DNA of 64,000 nucleotides from Ottowia testudinis (GCF_017498525.1 NZ_CP071796.1:4256686-4320685), one strand, 5' to 3'. Positions 33,992-44,225 are shown, numbered from the stretch's first letter. Notes: a model not told the origin generated them from the letters alone. Made by a program: numbers and translations.

Positions 33992-35394
33992 GCCAGCCCC
34001 GCCCAACGCAGCGCCCCGCCGCCCAGCGCGCACAGCACGATCACGCGGATCACGCCCCACCGCAGCCGCGCCAGGGCCCACGCGGCGGCCGCCACCAGCG
34101 CCAGCGCCGCCCAATCGGGTTTGGAATCAAATCCAGCTGCAGCGCCCGCCGGAAAAGCGACATGCGCTATGAAAAACAAAGCCAAACTGCCGATCACGCC
34201 AACCACCGCCGCCGTGATCGCCGCCAGCGGCGCCGTCAAGGCGAGCTTGCCGCGCGTCGACTCCACCAGCGGCCCGCCGGCCAGGATGAACACGAACGAG
34301 GGCAGAAAGGTGAACCACGTCGCCACCAAGGCGCCCACCGCGCCCCAGCCCAGCGCCCACGCGGCGCAGCCACTGGCGCCGCCGCAAGCGCGCACCACCT
34401 CGGCGGTGGCGCCGAGCTGGCCGACGAAGGCGACGATCATGATCAGCGGGCCTGGCGTGGTTTCGCCCAACGCCAGGCCGTCCATCATCTGCGCCGCCGT
34501 CAGCCATTGGTGCTGCTGCACCGCCGCCTGGTTCACGTACGGCAGCACCGCGTAGGCGCCGCCAAAGGTGATGAGCGCGGCCTTGCTGAAAAACCAGCCC
34601 ATCTGCGTCAGCGTCGCCTGCCAGCCCTGCCAGGCGATGAGCGCGCCCATCGACAGCACCCACAGCAACGCGCCCACGCCCAGCACACGGGCCAGGCCGC
34701 GGCGCGAGAAGCACGCGTGCGGCGGCGGGGGCGCGTGGTCGTCGATCACCGTCGCGCGCGCCGTCGTGGGCGTGGCGGCGGCCGCCACGAGCACCACCAC
34801 CTGAGCCGGCGCCACGCGCGCGGCCAGCCAGCCAATCGCGCCGGCGCCCAGCACCACCACCGGAAACGGCCACTTCAGCCACGCCAGCGCGGCCAAGCTG
34901 CCACACGCCAGCGCCCACGCCAGCGGCGTCTTCAAAGTCTTGCCGCCCAGCCGCCACATGGCGTGCAGCACGATCGCCGCCACCGCCGCCTTGATACCGT
35001 AAAACAGCGCCGCCACCCACGGCAACTGCCCCCACGCCAGGTAAGCGGCGGACAGCGCGATAAGCAGCAGCAGCGACGGCAGCACGAACAGCGCCCCCGC
35101 CGCGATGCCGCCGCGCGTGCCGTGCAGCAGCCAGCCGATGTAGGTGGCCAGCTGCTGCGCCTCTGGTCCCGGCAGCACCATGCAGTAATTGAGCGCGTGC
35201 AAAAAGCGCGGCTCCGAGATCCAGCGCCGCTGCTCCACCAGCTCGCGGTGCATGATGGCGATCTGCCCGGCCGGGCCGCCAAAGCTGATGCAGCCCAGCT
35301 TGAGCCAAAAACGCAGCGCGGCGCCAAATGGCACGGCGGGCGGCGCGTGCGTCGGCGGGCGGTTTGCTACGCCGCCGCAAAGATTTCGGAACAT
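33988..35394 (-). CDS. chrA: Chromate efflux transporter, long-chain CHR type
   Basis: 468 residues from MFRNLCGGVANRPPTH, with two homologous halves of about six membrane segments each. Half 1 carries FGGPAGQIAIMHRELVEQRRW and LPGPEAQQLATYIGW; half 2 carries FGGAYAVLPYV and GLALGETTPGPLIMI. These are ChrA signatures for proton-linked chromate (or sulfate-like anion) export. A 12-residue longer start (35430) is possible. Confidence 0.9.
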   Translation of the reverse strand: MFRNLCGGVANRPPTHAPPAVPFGAALRFWLKLGCISFGGPAGQIAIMHRELVEQRRWISEPRFLHALNYCMVLPGPEAQQLATYIGWLLHGTRGGIAAGALFVLPSLLLLIALSAAYLAWGQLPWVAALFYGIKAAVAAIVLHAMWRLGGKTLKTPLAWALACGSLAALAWLKWPFPVVVLGAGAIGWLAARVAPAQVVVLVAAAATPTTARATVIDDHAPPPPHACFSRRGLARVLGVGALLWVLSMGALIAWQGWQATLTQMGWFFSKAALITFGGAYAVLPYVNQAAVQQHQWLTAAQMMDGLALGETTPGPLIMIVAFVGQLGATAEVVRACGGASGCAAWALGWGAVGALVATWFTFLPSFVFILAGGPLVESTRGKLALTAPLAAITAAVVGVIGSLALFFIAHVAFPAGAAAGFDSKPDWAALALVAAAAWALARLRWGVIRVIVLCALGGGALRWAGLA

Positions 35395-35832
35395 GGTGAA
35401 AGTGATGAGACCGTCCCGAAAGCGAGGCACCCATGCTCGGGCCGAAGGCGCGCTTTCAAGCTTCGAAATCTCAGGGGGCGGTGTCCTGTCATGGCGCGAT
35501 TGTCGCCGTCACCCATGACAACCTGCGCGCTGGCACGATGCCCGAGCGAGCGCGGCCGACGCGCGCGCATGCGCTTGAAAAACTACAAATATGATAGCTG
35601 CTCGCGCTTGATGGAAAAGCGCTGGGGCCCGATTTCCCTTGGTTCGCCTGTGTTTCGGAAAAACCAAAACTCCTGGTGGACGCGCTCATCCGTCCGTCCA
35701 TTGCCGGCGGTGCTTCAGGCTCGGCGCAACACCTTTTGAGTTCTTTCGCGTCCTTCGCGCACGGCTGCTCACGCCTTGAACTCAGGCGCTCAAGGCATCA
35801 GCCTGATCAGGCGATTTCAGCCCGCAGCGGGC
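35395..35832. other. Gene-free gap with repeats
   Basis: 438 bases between chrA and the amidase. It holds a family A repeat (35588-35636) and a family B fragment (ctttcgcgtccttcgcg at about 35743). No ORF with recognisable content is seen; the remainder looks like ordinary intergenic or decayed sequence. Confidence 0.6.
35588..35636 (+). repeat. Dispersed repeat family A, copy
   Basis: atgatagctgctcGCGCTTG-atgga-AAAGCGC-tggggcccgattt; one stem base is changed relative to consensus. Confidence 0.75.
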
Positions 35833-37194
35833 TCACTTCACGGTGCGCAGCAGCTGCTCCACGCCCAGCCCCAGCGCCAGCACCCGGGCGTCTTGCCCGC
35901 CCGCGGCGGCCAGGGTCAGGCCCACGGGCAGCTCGCCCTGCGCGTGGCAGGGCAGGCTTAAAGCGCAGCCATCCAAAAAGTTGATCAGTGTCGGGTTGCG
36001 CAGCATCAGGCCGTTGGCGGCGAAGTAGGCCTGGTCGCTGCCCTGCAGCTCGTCGATGCGTGGCGCGACCACGGGCACGGTGGGCATCAGCAGCGCGTCG
36101 AAACCGGCGATGCGCGCTTCGACCGCCGCGATCCAGCGGCGGCGCGCTTCCACCAAGTCGATGTAATCGGCCGCGCCCATGGCTTCGCCGCCGCGCATGC
36201 GCAAGCCGACGCGGGGGTCGTAGGCGCTGCCACGCTCGGTGAGCAGCTGGCGGTGCCAGGCCCAGGCTTCGGCGCCGGCCAGCGTGCCGCGCGCGTGCAG
36301 GCGGCCCAGCTCGGCGAACTCGGGCACGGCGATGCGCGACAGGCGCGCGCCGGCCGCCTGCAGCAGCGCGCAGGCGCGCTCGAATGAGGCGGCCACCGCG
36401 TTGTCGATGCCATCCAGCACCAGCGTCTCAGGCACCGCCAGCCGCGCATCGCGCACGTCGCGCGCGGGCGGCACCGTGGGTGGCTCGCCCGCCAGCACGG
36501 CATCGACGATGGCGCAGCAGCGCACGCTGGCGGCCAGCGGGCCGATGGAGTCGAGGCTGGTGGACAGCGGCACCGTGCCGTCGATCGGCACGCGCCGCTG
36601 CGTCGGCTTGAAGCCCGTCAAGCCGCACAGCGCCGACGGAATGCGCACCGAGCCGCCGGTGTCGCTGCCGATGCCGACCGCCGCCATGCCGTCGGTCACC
36701 GACACCGCCGCGCCGCTGGACGAGCCGCCGGGGATGCGGCCGCTGGCGCGGTCCCACGGGTTCTTCGGCGTGCCGTAGTGCGGGTTCAGCCCCAGGCCCG
36801 AGAACGCGAACTCCGTCATGTTGGTGCGGCCCACGATCACCGCGCCAGCGGCGATCAGGCGGTCGATGACGGGGGCGTTGCGCGCGGCGGGCGCCGCATC
36901 TTTCAGCACCACGGAACCGGCCGTGGTGACTTGGCCCCCGATGTCGAACAAGTCCTTGACCGATACCGGCAGCCCTTCGAGTGGCGAGCGCACGATGCCG
37001 GCGGCACGCAGCGTGTCGCTGGCTTGCGCGGCGGCGCGGGCGCGCTCGGTGTCGATCAGCGTGAAGGTGCGTGCGCCTTCGCCGGCCGGGTCTTGGGCGC
37101 GGGCCAGCGCGGCTTCGGTCAGCTGCACGGCGGTGGTGCGGCCGGCGGCCAGGTCGGCGGCCAGTTGTTCGATGGTGGGGTATGGCGCGGGCAT
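35833..37194 (-). CDS. Amidase-signature family hydrolase
   Basis: 453 residues. The Ser-cisSer-Lys catalytic triad is visible: K in LPVSVKDLFDIGG, and GGSSSGAAVSV followed by GSDTGGSVRIPSALCG. It hydrolyses amides (AtzF/GatA-like fold); the substrate cannot be read. It is the last gene of a cluster with a DUF2848 protein, a TRAP transporter and a hydro-lyase, suggesting uptake and breakdown of an amide-containing organic acid. Confidence 0.87.
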   Translation of the reverse strand: MPAPYPTIEQLAADLAAGRTTAVQLTEAALARAQDPAGEGARTFTLIDTERARAAAQASDTLRAAGIVRSPLEGLPVSVKDLFDIGGQVTTAGSVVLKDAAPAARNAPVIDRLIAAGAVIVGRTNMTEFAFSGLGLNPHYGTPKNPWDRASGRIPGGSSSGAAVSVTDGMAAVGIGSDTGGSVRIPSALCGLTGFKPTQRRVPIDGTVPLSTSLDSIGPLAASVRCCAIVDAVLAGEPPTVPPARDVRDARLAVPETLVLDGIDNAVAASFERACALLQAAGARLSRIAVPEFAELGRLHARGTLAGAEAWAWHRQLLTERGSAYDPRVGLRMRGGEAMGAADYIDLVEARRRWIAAVEARIAGFDALLMPTVPVVAPRIDELQGSDQAYFAANGLMLRNPTLINFLDGCALSLPCHAQGELPVGLTLAAAGGQDARVLALGLGVEQLLRTVK

Positions 37195-37209
37195 GGGAAA
37201 AAAGCAGGT

Positions 37210-37893
37210 TCAGGCCACTTCGGGCAAGACGTCGATCGTATAGCGGTGGCCGATGCGGCGGTTCAGCACGGGGTCGTGCAGTTCCATGCGGAACACCGGC
37301 GCGGGGCGGATGGCGCCGATCACGGCGACGGTGCCGCAGCTCATGCCGGTGGCCTCGGGCAGCGGCGCGCCGCCGGTGTAGCCGCGGATCAAGTCGGGCG
37401 CGCTGCGCAGGCTGGCCAGCGTGCCGTCCTGGTAGGGCGCTTCGGCGCCGCCTTCCTCGATCCAGGCGCGCACCTGCAACTGGTCCCAGTGCGCTGCCAC
37501 GTCGTCAAAGCGCCAGGCATCGCGCGCCACCGGTTTGGCGCACACCTGCTTGGACAGCGCCACGCTGTGCGCCTCGAGCTTGCGGTCGGTGTGGTCGGAG
37601 GCCAGGCTCACGTACAGCGCGCCGCCGTGCGCGAACACGAAGGCCTCGACCTCGCCCGAGCTGTGCGGGCCGACCACCTGAACCGTGTCGGCCTGCGTGA
37701 GCTGGTTGGCCGCCACGCGGTAATACAGCGGCACGGCGGACGGGCGCGGCACGCCGATGGCGGCCAGCTCTTCGATGTGGTGCTCGATGGCGGCGGCGTC
37801 GCGCCCGGCCCAGCCGGCAATCACCAGCTGAGCCAAATCGACTTGCAGCGCTTGTGTGGTCTGCGCGGAGTGCAATTGAAACGATAGCAGCAT
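37210..37893 (-). CDS. DUF2848 family protein
   Basis: 227 residues. YYRVAANQLTQADTVQVVGPHSSGEVE, VSLASDHTDRKLEAHSVALSKQVCAKP and TGMSCGTVAVIGAIRPA match DUF2848, related to fumarylacetoacetate-hydrolase-like folds. It sits 15 bases after the TRAP permease gene and 15 before the amidase, so it is probably a catabolic enzyme of the same pathway. Confidence 0.82.
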   Translation of the reverse strand: MLLSFQLHSAQTTQALQVDLAQLVIAGWAGRDAAAIEHHIEELAAIGVPRPSAVPLYYRVAANQLTQADTVQVVGPHSSGEVEAFVFAHGGALYVSLASDHTDRKLEAHSVALSKQVCAKPVARDAWRFDDVAAHWDQLQVRAWIEEGGAEAPYQDGTLASLRSAPDLIRGYTGGAPLPEATGMSCGTVAVIGAIRPAPVFRMELHDPVLNRRIGHRYTIDVLPEVA

Positions 37894-37908
37894 GAGATCA
37901 GTCCAGGA

Positions 37909-39198
37909 TCATCCAAAGAGTTGTGGCAGCCACAGCGCCAGCGCCGGAAAGGCCGCCAGCAGCGCGATCACGGCGAACAGCGCCAGCACGAACGGAAACG
38001 CGCCGACGATGATGGCCTGCATCGAGCCGGCCTTGCGCAGGCTTTGCACCACGAACAGGTTCAGGCCCACGGGCGGCGTGATGAGGGCGGTTTCGACCAG
38101 CACGATGATGACGATGCCCAGCCACACCGGGTCGAACCCCAGCGCGAACATGATCGGCGCCACGATGGGGATGGTGGTGATCATCATCGACAGCGTTTCC
38201 ATGAAGCAGCCCAGGATGACGTAGAACACCACCAGCGCCAGCAGCATCCAGCCCGGCGACAGGCCCAGGCCCGAGACCGTGTCGGTGATGGCGTTGGTCA
38301 GGCCAATGGCCGACATGATGAAGTTCAGGAACGCCGCGCCAATCACGATCAGCATGATCATGGCGGTGGAGCGCATCGTGTTTTCCACCGACTCGCGCAG
38401 CATCGTCAGGTTCAGGCGCCCGAACGACGCCGCCAGCACCAGCGCGCCGACCACGCCGAGCGCCGCGGCCTCGGTGGGTGTGGCCAGGCCAGCGTAGATG
38501 GAGCCCACCACCAGCAAGAAGATGAAGGCCGGCGGCAGCAGGTGGATCAGGCTGCGCGCGCGTTCGCCCCAACTCGCATGCACGCGCTGGCCGCCCCAGG
38601 CCGGGCGCCACAGGCAGGCGCCGACGATCACGGCCATGAACAGCAGCGCCGCCAGCACGCCGGGGATGATGCCCGCCAGGTACAGCTTGGGCACCGAGGT
38701 GTTGGTCAGCACGCCGTAGATGATCAGGTTGATCGACGGCGGAATCAGAATGCCCAGCGTGCCGCCGGCTGCGATGCTGCCCAGAAACAGCGGCTCGTTG
38801 TAGCCAAAGCGCTTGATTTGCGGCAGCGCCACCGTGCCCACGGTGGCGGCGGTGGCCACGCTGGAGCCGCTGGTGGCGGCAAAGACGGTGCTGGCGCCGA
38901 TGTTGGCGTGCATCAGCCCGCCCGGCAGCCAGCTCAGCCACTTGGCCATGGCGTCGTACATGCGCTGCGCAAAGCCGGCGCGCAGCAGAATTTCGCCCAG
39001 CAGGATGAACAGCGGAATGGCCACCAGCAGGAATTCGTTGCTGGAGCCCCAGGCCATCTCGCCCATGGCGCGCTGCAAGGGCAGCGACGAAAACAGCGGG
39101 TCGAGAATCAGCCCCAGCACGCCCAGCCCGGCGGCCACGGGAATGCTGATGCCCAGCAGCACCAGCAGCAGGATGAGGGCGGTGGCAATCACGTTCAT
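37909..39198 (-). CDS. TRAP transporter large permease (DctM type)
   Basis: 429 residues with about 12 hydrophobic helices. Typical DctM segments: IPLFILLGEILLRAGFAQRMYD, GASTVFAATSGSSVATAATVG, LGILIPPSINLIIYGVLT and TPPVGLNLFVVQSL. It forms the sodium-driven channel of the tripartite transporter. Its ATG overlaps the small-permease stop (ATGA). An upstream in-frame extension to 39441 is a run of the opposite-frame composition and is rejected. Confidence 0.92.
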   Translation of the reverse strand: MNVIATALILLLVLLGISIPVAAGLGVLGLILDPLFSSLPLQRAMGEMAWGSSNEFLLVAIPLFILLGEILLRAGFAQRMYDAMAKWLSWLPGGLMHANIGASTVFAATSGSSVATAATVGTVALPQIKRFGYNEPLFLGSIAAGGTLGILIPPSINLIIYGVLTNTSVPKLYLAGIIPGVLAALLFMAVIVGACLWRPAWGGQRVHASWGERARSLIHLLPPAFIFLLVVGSIYAGLATPTEAAALGVVGALVLAASFGRLNLTMLRESVENTMRSTAMIMLIVIGAAFLNFIMSAIGLTNAITDTVSGLGLSPGWMLLALVVFYVILGCFMETLSMMITTIPIVAPIMFALGFDPVWLGIVIIVLVETALITPPVGLNLFVVQSLRKAGSMQAIIVGAFPFVLALFAVIALLAAFPALALWLPQLFG

Positions 39199-39815
39199 GC
39201 TTGCTCCCCATGCACCAGCCGCTGGCCCTCGGCGGCGCCTTCCTCGGCTTCTTCCACCGACGATTTCACGCCCGCCAGCGCCTTGAACGCCGCCATGTCG
39301 CCCGTGACCAGCGCCGTGCTGGCGCGCAGCAGCATCAGCGCCAGCACCACCACGAACCACGCCAGCCCCAAAAACCACAGCGTCTGCGGTATCCACAAGG
39401 GCGTGCCCAGCGGCGTGTTGGCGGCCGACTGCATCTGCCACGAGGTCAGCGCCACCTGGCCGGCGTAATAGCTCAGGTACACCGCGAACACGCCCAGCGC
39501 CACCAGCGCGATCCAGTCGAGTACGGCGGACAGGCGCACCGGCAGGTACTGGTACAGCACGTCGATGCGCACGTTGGCGCGCTCCAGCGCGGTAAAGGCC
39601 AGCGCCCAGGTCACGCTGATGGCGAAGGCGTAGCCCGACAGCTCATCGGCGCCACCCAGGGTGACGCCGAAGAAGCGCCGTGCCAGCACTTCGCAGGTGA
39701 TCAGCGCCACGCTGGCCAGCGTCAGCGCGCCGCCCACCCAGACGCCCACGCGCGAGAGCGTGCGCGCCAGCGCCAGCGGCCGCTCCAGCACGGAAGGAGA
39801 AGATGACGCACCCAT
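39195..39815 (-). CDS. TRAP transporter small permease (DctQ type)
   Basis: 206 residues from MGASSSPSVLERPLALA. Four hydrophobic segments are visible (GVWVGGALTLASVALITCEVLA; ELSGYAFAISVTWALAFTAL; LDWIALVALGVFAVYLSYYA; TLWFLGLAWFVVVLALMLL), with the family motif RRFFGVTLGGADELSGYAFA. It couples the binding protein to the large permease. The C-terminus is longer than in many DctQ proteins and acidic. Confidence 0.88.
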   Translation of the reverse strand: MGASSSPSVLERPLALARTLSRVGVWVGGALTLASVALITCEVLARRFFGVTLGGADELSGYAFAISVTWALAFTALERANVRIDVLYQYLPVRLSAVLDWIALVALGVFAVYLSYYAGQVALTSWQMQSAANTPLGTPLWIPQTLWFLGLAWFVVVLALMLLRASTALVTGDMAAFKALAGVKSSVEEAEEGAAEGQRLVHGEQA

Positions 39816-39879
39816 GGCAATGAGCTCCTGAAGATGAAAGCCACACGAGGCCGCCGGCACCGCGCGCCGGTCACTACAT

Positions 39880-39930
39880 TATTTATAGCTGCTCGCGCTT
39901 GATTGGCGAGGACAAGAGGCCGTTTTGGCT
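39880..39930 (+). repeat. Dispersed repeat family A, partial copy
   Basis: ttatagctgctcGCGCTTG-attggcgagga-CAAGagg; the right arm is truncated. It lies between the dctQ and dctP genes. Confidence 0.7.
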
Positions 39931-39968
39931 AAAAAAAGGCGCTGGCCGCTGCCAGCACCCCGCGGCGC

Positions 39969-41012
39969 TTACTTCTTCGCCACCACGCCCAGCTGCTTGC
40001 CGACGGTGGCGTTGAAATCGCTCACGCACTGCGCGTTGCAGCGCTGCGCCCACTTGGCCACCACGGTGTCGCGGATCTTCTTCAGCTGCTCGCGGTCGGC
40101 GGCCGAAGGCTGCACCAGCACCATCTTGCCCTTCACGGCCTGCGTGCACGCGGCAGCGCCCGTATTGCAGTCGTAGCCTTCCTGCGTCTGCTTGGCGGCG
40201 GCGTCCCAGATCTGGTTCACCAGACCATCAACCTGCGTTTGCAGGAACTTCTGCACCTCGGGCTTGAAGCCGGCCCAGGTCTTGCCGTTGACGGCGTGAA
40301 TCTGCTGGTTCCAGTTGATCGGCAGCGCCACCAGGTGCGTCGACACCTCGTACCACTTGGCCGAATAGCCCGACAGCGAGCCGGTGATGGCGCAATCGAC
40401 CACCTTGTTCTGCAGCGCGGGCACCACCTCGCCAAAGGCCATGGTCACGCTGGAGCCGCCCAGCGCCTCGACGAAATCGGCCTGCGTGCGGCTGCTGGTG
40501 CGCACCTTCTTGCCCTTCAAATCGCCCAGTCCCTTGATCTCGGCATTGCAGAACAGCACCTGCGCCGGGTAGGTGGAAATGCCCAGCAGCTTGACGTTGT
40601 TGCCCTGGCCGTAGAGCTTGGCGTAGACGGGTTCGAAGGTCTTGGTCACGTCGCGCGCCGTCTTCACGTCGGGCGCGAGGCCGGCCAGGTCGATCGCTTC
40701 GTTGATCGGGTTGTCGCTGGCGAAGTAGGCCAGCGTGGCGGTACCGAACTCGATCACGCCGCTACCCATCAGGCGCAGCAGCTCGGGGCCCTTGATACCC
40801 ATCTCGTTGAAGCCCTTGATCTCGGCCGTGACCTGGCCCTTGCTCTGCTCGGTGATGGTCTTGGTCCAGAACGGCTTTTCATAGTCGTTGTAGGCCGTCA
40901 GGTTGGACAGGCCGCCGGTGATCTTCAGGTGCGTCTTGGGCAGGTCCTGCGCCAGCGCGGGCGTGGCAGCCAGCACGAAGGCGGCGGTGGTCAATGCAAA
41001 ACGGGTTTTCAT
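39969..41012 (-). CDS. TRAP transporter solute-binding protein (DctP type)
   Basis: 347 residues with a cleavable signal peptide (MKTRFALTTAAFVLAATPALA, cleavage after Ala-Leu-Ala). The DctP landmarks are VLFCNAEIKGLGDLKGKKVR, with the conserved Arg that binds a carboxylate, and GEVVPALQNKVVDCAITGSLSG. A Cys-rich C-terminal tail (GYDCNTGAAAC, RCNAQC) is unusual and may form disulfides. It captures an organic acid in the periplasm for the permeases encoded downstream. Confidence 0.9.
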   Translation of the reverse strand: MKTRFALTTAAFVLAATPALAQDLPKTHLKITGGLSNLTAYNDYEKPFWTKTITEQSKGQVTAEIKGFNEMGIKGPELLRLMGSGVIEFGTATLAYFASDNPINEAIDLAGLAPDVKTARDVTKTFEPVYAKLYGQGNNVKLLGISTYPAQVLFCNAEIKGLGDLKGKKVRTSSRTQADFVEALGGSSVTMAFGEVVPALQNKVVDCAITGSLSGYSAKWYEVSTHLVALPINWNQQIHAVNGKTWAGFKPEVQKFLQTQVDGLVNQIWDAAAKQTQEGYDCNTGAAACTQAVKGKMVLVQPSAADREQLKKIRDTVVAKWAQRCNAQCVSDFNATVGKQLGVVAKK

Positions 41013-41036
41013 GGGAGTTCTCCTTTGTCGAGGGGG

Positions 41037-41900
41037 CTACAGAACAGCGAGTTGGTGGTTCTTCAGGTCGGTCACCAGCATGTGACCGGGCGCGTGGGTG
41101 ATGCAGAACGCGGGGCGCGATGCGGCGATGACCGACTGCGGCGTGACACCACAGGCCCAGAACACGGGAATCTCATCGTCGTGCAACGGCACGGCATCAC
41201 CGTAGTCGGGCCGTGACAAGTCGGTGATACCAATCAGCGCAGGGTCGCCCAGATGCACCGGGGCGCCATGCACTTGCGGAAAGCGGGTGGTGATCTGGAT
41301 GGCGCGGATCGCATCGCGCGCCCTGAGCGGCCGCATCGACACCACCAGCGGCCCGGCGAACGGACCCGCCGGCTGCGTCGGAAGTTGGGTACGGTACATG
41401 GGCACGTTGCTGCCTTGGGTGACGTGGCGCAGCTCGATCCCCTCGGCCAACAGCGCCTCCTCGAACGAAAAGGAGCAGCCGATCGCAAAGCTCACCAGGT
41501 CGTCGCGCCAATCGTGCACCACGTCGGTGGGCTCATCCACCAGCTCGCCATGCGCCCACACGCGGTAGCGCGGCAGATCGGTGCGCAGGTCGATCCCCTC
41601 GCCCAAGCCCGGCAGCGACCACTGGCCGGGCTCCGACACCGCCAGCAGCGGGCAGGCCTTGGGATTGCGCTGGCAAAACCGCAAAAAATCGCTCGCCAGC
41701 GCCTGCGGCAGGACGGCCAGATTGGCCTGCACGAAACCCGCCGCCAGGCCAGCCGTGGGACCGGTCAGGCGCAAGGTGCGCGCGCGTTCGCGCACTTCAT
41801 GCGCCGCGCGATTGGCCAATTCGACACCCTCATGCCTGCTCATCGGCCGCATTGCAACCGAGCGGGGCCATTTTGTCCAATCGCTTGTCGCGATATCCAT
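41037..41900 (-). CDS. Putative hydro-lyase (DUF1445/D-glutamate cyclase-like)
   Basis: 287 residues from [26 protein letters not shown] at 41852 is an alternative start. Family signatures: [63 protein letters not shown] and [20 protein letters not shown]. Members are annotated as hydro-lyases and some as D-glutamate cyclase. It lies between the LysR regulator and the TRAP binding protein, so its substrate may be the transported compound. Confidence 0.85.
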   Translation of the reverse strand: MDIATSDWTKWPRSVAMRPMSRHEGVELANRAAHEVRERARTLRLTGPTAGLAAGFVQANLAVLPQALASDFLRFCQRNPKACPLLAVSEPGQWSLPGLGEGIDLRTDLPRYRVWAHGELVDEPTDVVHDWRDDLVSFAIGCSFSFEEALLAEGIELRHVTQGSNVPMYRTQLPTQPAGPFAGPLVVSMRPLRARDAIRAIQITTRFPQVHGAPVHLGDPALIGITDLSRPDYGDAVPLHDDEIPVFWACGVTPQSVIAASRPAFCITHAPGHMLVTDLKNHQLAVL

Positions 41901-41916
41901 TGATAATTTATTTTTA

Positions 41917-42816
41917 TCAGCAGGCCTGCGCCACTTCCGCCGCCATGCGCGCCACGACGGCGGCCGAGGGGTTGCCGTTGTCGCGCTGCCAGGCCGCGCC
42001 AAAACGCAGTTCGGGCAAGGGCGGGCCCGCCACGCTGAGCACGCGCACCACGCCCTCCGCCAGTTCACGCTCCAGGATCAGCGGCGTCACCACGCCCACG
42101 CCGATGTCGAGCATGACCATGCGCACGATGGTGGACAGCGAGGCCGAGCCGTACATGCGCGGCAGCCCCAGCCCGGCCGCGCGGGCCGCCGCGGCCAGCA
42201 TCGAGCGCACCGCCTGGTGCGGCGCGCTGGTGGCGGGATAGGTGATGATGGGGCCGTCCATCAGACGGGCCAGCGCCACCGGCTCTGGCCCAAAGTCGCG
42301 CGACGCATGGGCCACCCAGGCCAGGGGATAGCTCGACAGCGGCAGGTTCTCCACCGGCGCATCGGGCAAGGGCCCCAGCAGAAAGGTCAGATCGAGCCGC
42401 CGCGCCAGCAGGTGCTCGCGCAGCACGTGGGTGTTGTCCACCTCGATCTCCAGCTGCAGCTCGGGGTACAGCAGATGGACGCGCCGCAGCAGCTCTGGCA
42501 GCCAGGTGTGCACCAACGTCTCGGACACACCGATCGACAGCCGCCCGCTCAGCGCGGTATCGGCGCGCGCCAGCTGAAGCATGTCCTGCCGCAGCTGCAG
42601 CATGCGCTCGGCGTGGCCCAGCAGCATCTGACCGCGCGCGGTCAGTCGCACGCCGCGCGTATCGCGCTCGAACAAGCGCACGCCGAGCGCCTGCTCCAAC
42701 TGCACGATGCGCTGCGACACCGCGGGCTGACTGGTGTGCAGCTTCTCCGACGCGCTGTGAAAGCCGCCGAGATTGGCAACCCAATAAAACGTTTCGAGGC
42801 CACGCAGACTGAGCAT
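41917..42816 (-). CDS. LysR-family transcriptional regulator
   Basis: 299 residues. The N-terminal winged HTH ([42 protein letters not shown]) and periplasmic-binding-like effector domain are of normal length. It heads the minus-strand cluster and is the likely regulator of the hydro-lyase/TRAP/amidase genes, possibly also of the divergent binding-protein gene at 42978. Confidence 0.9.
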   Translation of the reverse strand: MLSLRGLETFYWVANLGGFHSASEKLHTSQPAVSQRIVQLEQALGVRLFERDTRGVRLTARGQMLLGHAERMLQLRQDMLQLARADTALSGRLSIGVSETLVHTWLPELLRRVHLLYPELQLEIEVDNTHVLREHLLARRLDLTFLLGPLPDAPVENLPLSSYPLAWVAHASRDFGPEPVALARLMDGPIITYPATSAPHQAVRSMLAAAARAAGLGLPRMYGSASLSTIVRMVMLDIGVGVVTPLILERELAEGVVRVLSVAGPPLPELRFGAAWQRDNGNPSAAVVARMAAEVAQAC

Positions 42817-42977
42817 TGGACACCTTTGGCAAAGGACCGCATATCGCGGTTGCTTATAGTAAATCCTTATCAGTTGAAAGTAAAACTTTTGATTGGCTTT
42901 TGACGAGCAGCCTTCCTACACTCGCGCCGGTCAGCCGTGCCACCCGGCGCAGCTGCTCTTGCTTTGGAGGGATCCTC

Positions 42978-44225
42978 ATGAAACGTTCCGCACGCAACCC
43001 CGGATTCATCGCCGGCACCGTTCTGCTGGCGGCCGCCGCGCTCCTTGGCGACCCCGCTCAGGCCCAGAGCCCTGGACCAGCCCGCGCCGCCGTGTCGCAA
43101 ACCATCCGCATCGGCGTGGTGGGGCCGCTGACGGGCGGATCGGCGGATTTCGGCGTGCCGATGGTCAACGGCATGCAGCAGGCCATCGAGGAAATCAACG
43201 CGTTCGGCGGTTACGTGGGCCGGCGCTTCGAGCTGGTGGTGAAGGATGACAAGGGCAAGGAAGACGAGGCCGTGACTGTCACAAAGGAGCTGCTGCAAAA
43301 GGACCAGGTCGTCGCTGCCCTGGGTTTTTGCAACACCGGCAACGCGATGAAGGCCATTGAGCTGTTCCAGGCGGCCAAGGTGCCCCTGATCGTGCCTTGC
43401 GCCACCGGCCCGGGCATCACGGGCAAGTACCCGCCGGCCGAGAGCTACATCTTTCGTTCCTCGATGAACGACGCGATCCAGCTGCCTTTTCTGGTCAAGG
43501 ATCTGATCAAGCGCGGACTCACCAAGGTGGCCATCTTCGCCGACAACACGGGTTTCGGCGAAGCCGGGTTGAAGGAGGCCACCAAAGTGCTGGCCGAGCA
43601 CGACATGAAGGCGGTGAGCGTGGCCCGCTTTCCGCTGGGCACCAAGGACATGAAGGCACAGCTCACCGAGGCGCGCACCGCTGGCGCCAATGCCATCATG
43701 ACCTTCACCGTCGGACCCGAGAACGCGGCCATCGCCATCGGGAAGAAGGAGCTGGGCTGGAGCGCGCCCCAGGTGGGCGGCTGGGCGCTGTCGTTCCCTT
43801 TCTTCATCAACACCGCCAAGGACGCCGCCGAGGGCGCACTGATGACGCAGACCTTCATCGCCGCGCCCGGCCTGCCGCGGCGCGAGCGCTTTCTGGCCGA
43901 CTATCGCAAGAAGTTCAACACCGACCGCATTCCCGTGCCGATGGCTGCCGCGCAGGGCTACGACAGCATCTATCTAATGATCTACGCGCTGTTTGCCATC
44001 AAGGACCAGCAAATCACGGGGCCCGCGCTCAAGGCAGCCCTGGAAAGCGGCAAGGCGCGCGTGCACTACGGCGCCGTGGCCACCTACGAGCGCCCCTTCA
44101 GCCCCGAGAGCAAGGATGCGGTGACGGAGAACATGCTGGTCATCGGCACCGTGAAGAATGGCGCGGTCACCTTCGCCTATCCAGAGGATGCGCGGCTGTC
44201 GTTGTCGATGCAGCGCAAACGCTAA
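42978..44225 (+). CDS. Branched-chain amino acid-type ABC transporter substrate-binding protein
   Basis: 415 residues from MKRSARNPGFIAGTVLLAAA, with a signal peptide ending near PAQAQ. Peripla_BP_6 (LivK/HmgA-like) features: IRIGVVGPLTGGSADFG, NGMQQAIEEINAFGGYVGRRFELVVKDDKGKEDEA, GFCNTGNAMKAI. No permease or ATPase genes adjoin, so it is an orphan binding protein. GGAGGG lies 8 bases before the start. It is divergent from the LysR gene. Confidence 0.88.
   Translation: MKRSARNPGFIAGTVLLAAAALLGDPAQAQSPGPARAAVSQTIRIGVVGPLTGGSADFGVPMVNGMQQAIEEINAFGGYVGRRFELVVKDDKGKEDEAVTVTKELLQKDQVVAALGFCNTGNAMKAIELFQAAKVPLIVPCATGPGITGKYPPAESYIFRSSMNDAIQLPFLVKDLIKRGLTKVAIFADNTGFGEAGLKEATKVLAEHDMKAVSVARFPLGTKDMKAQLTEARTAGANAIMTFTVGPENAAIAIGKKELGWSAPQVGGWALSFPFFINTAKDAAEGALMTQTFIAAPGLPRRERFLADYRKKFNTDRIPVPMAAAQGYDSIYLMIYALFAIKDQQITGPALKAALESGKARVHYGAVATYERPFSPESKDAVTENMLVIGTVKNGAVTFAYPEDARLSLSMQRKR

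Noticed and set aside
37921..39468. 515-codon plus-strand frame over the TRAP permease genes
   Set aside because: Gln/His/Arg-rich shadow of membrane-protein genes on the minus strand.
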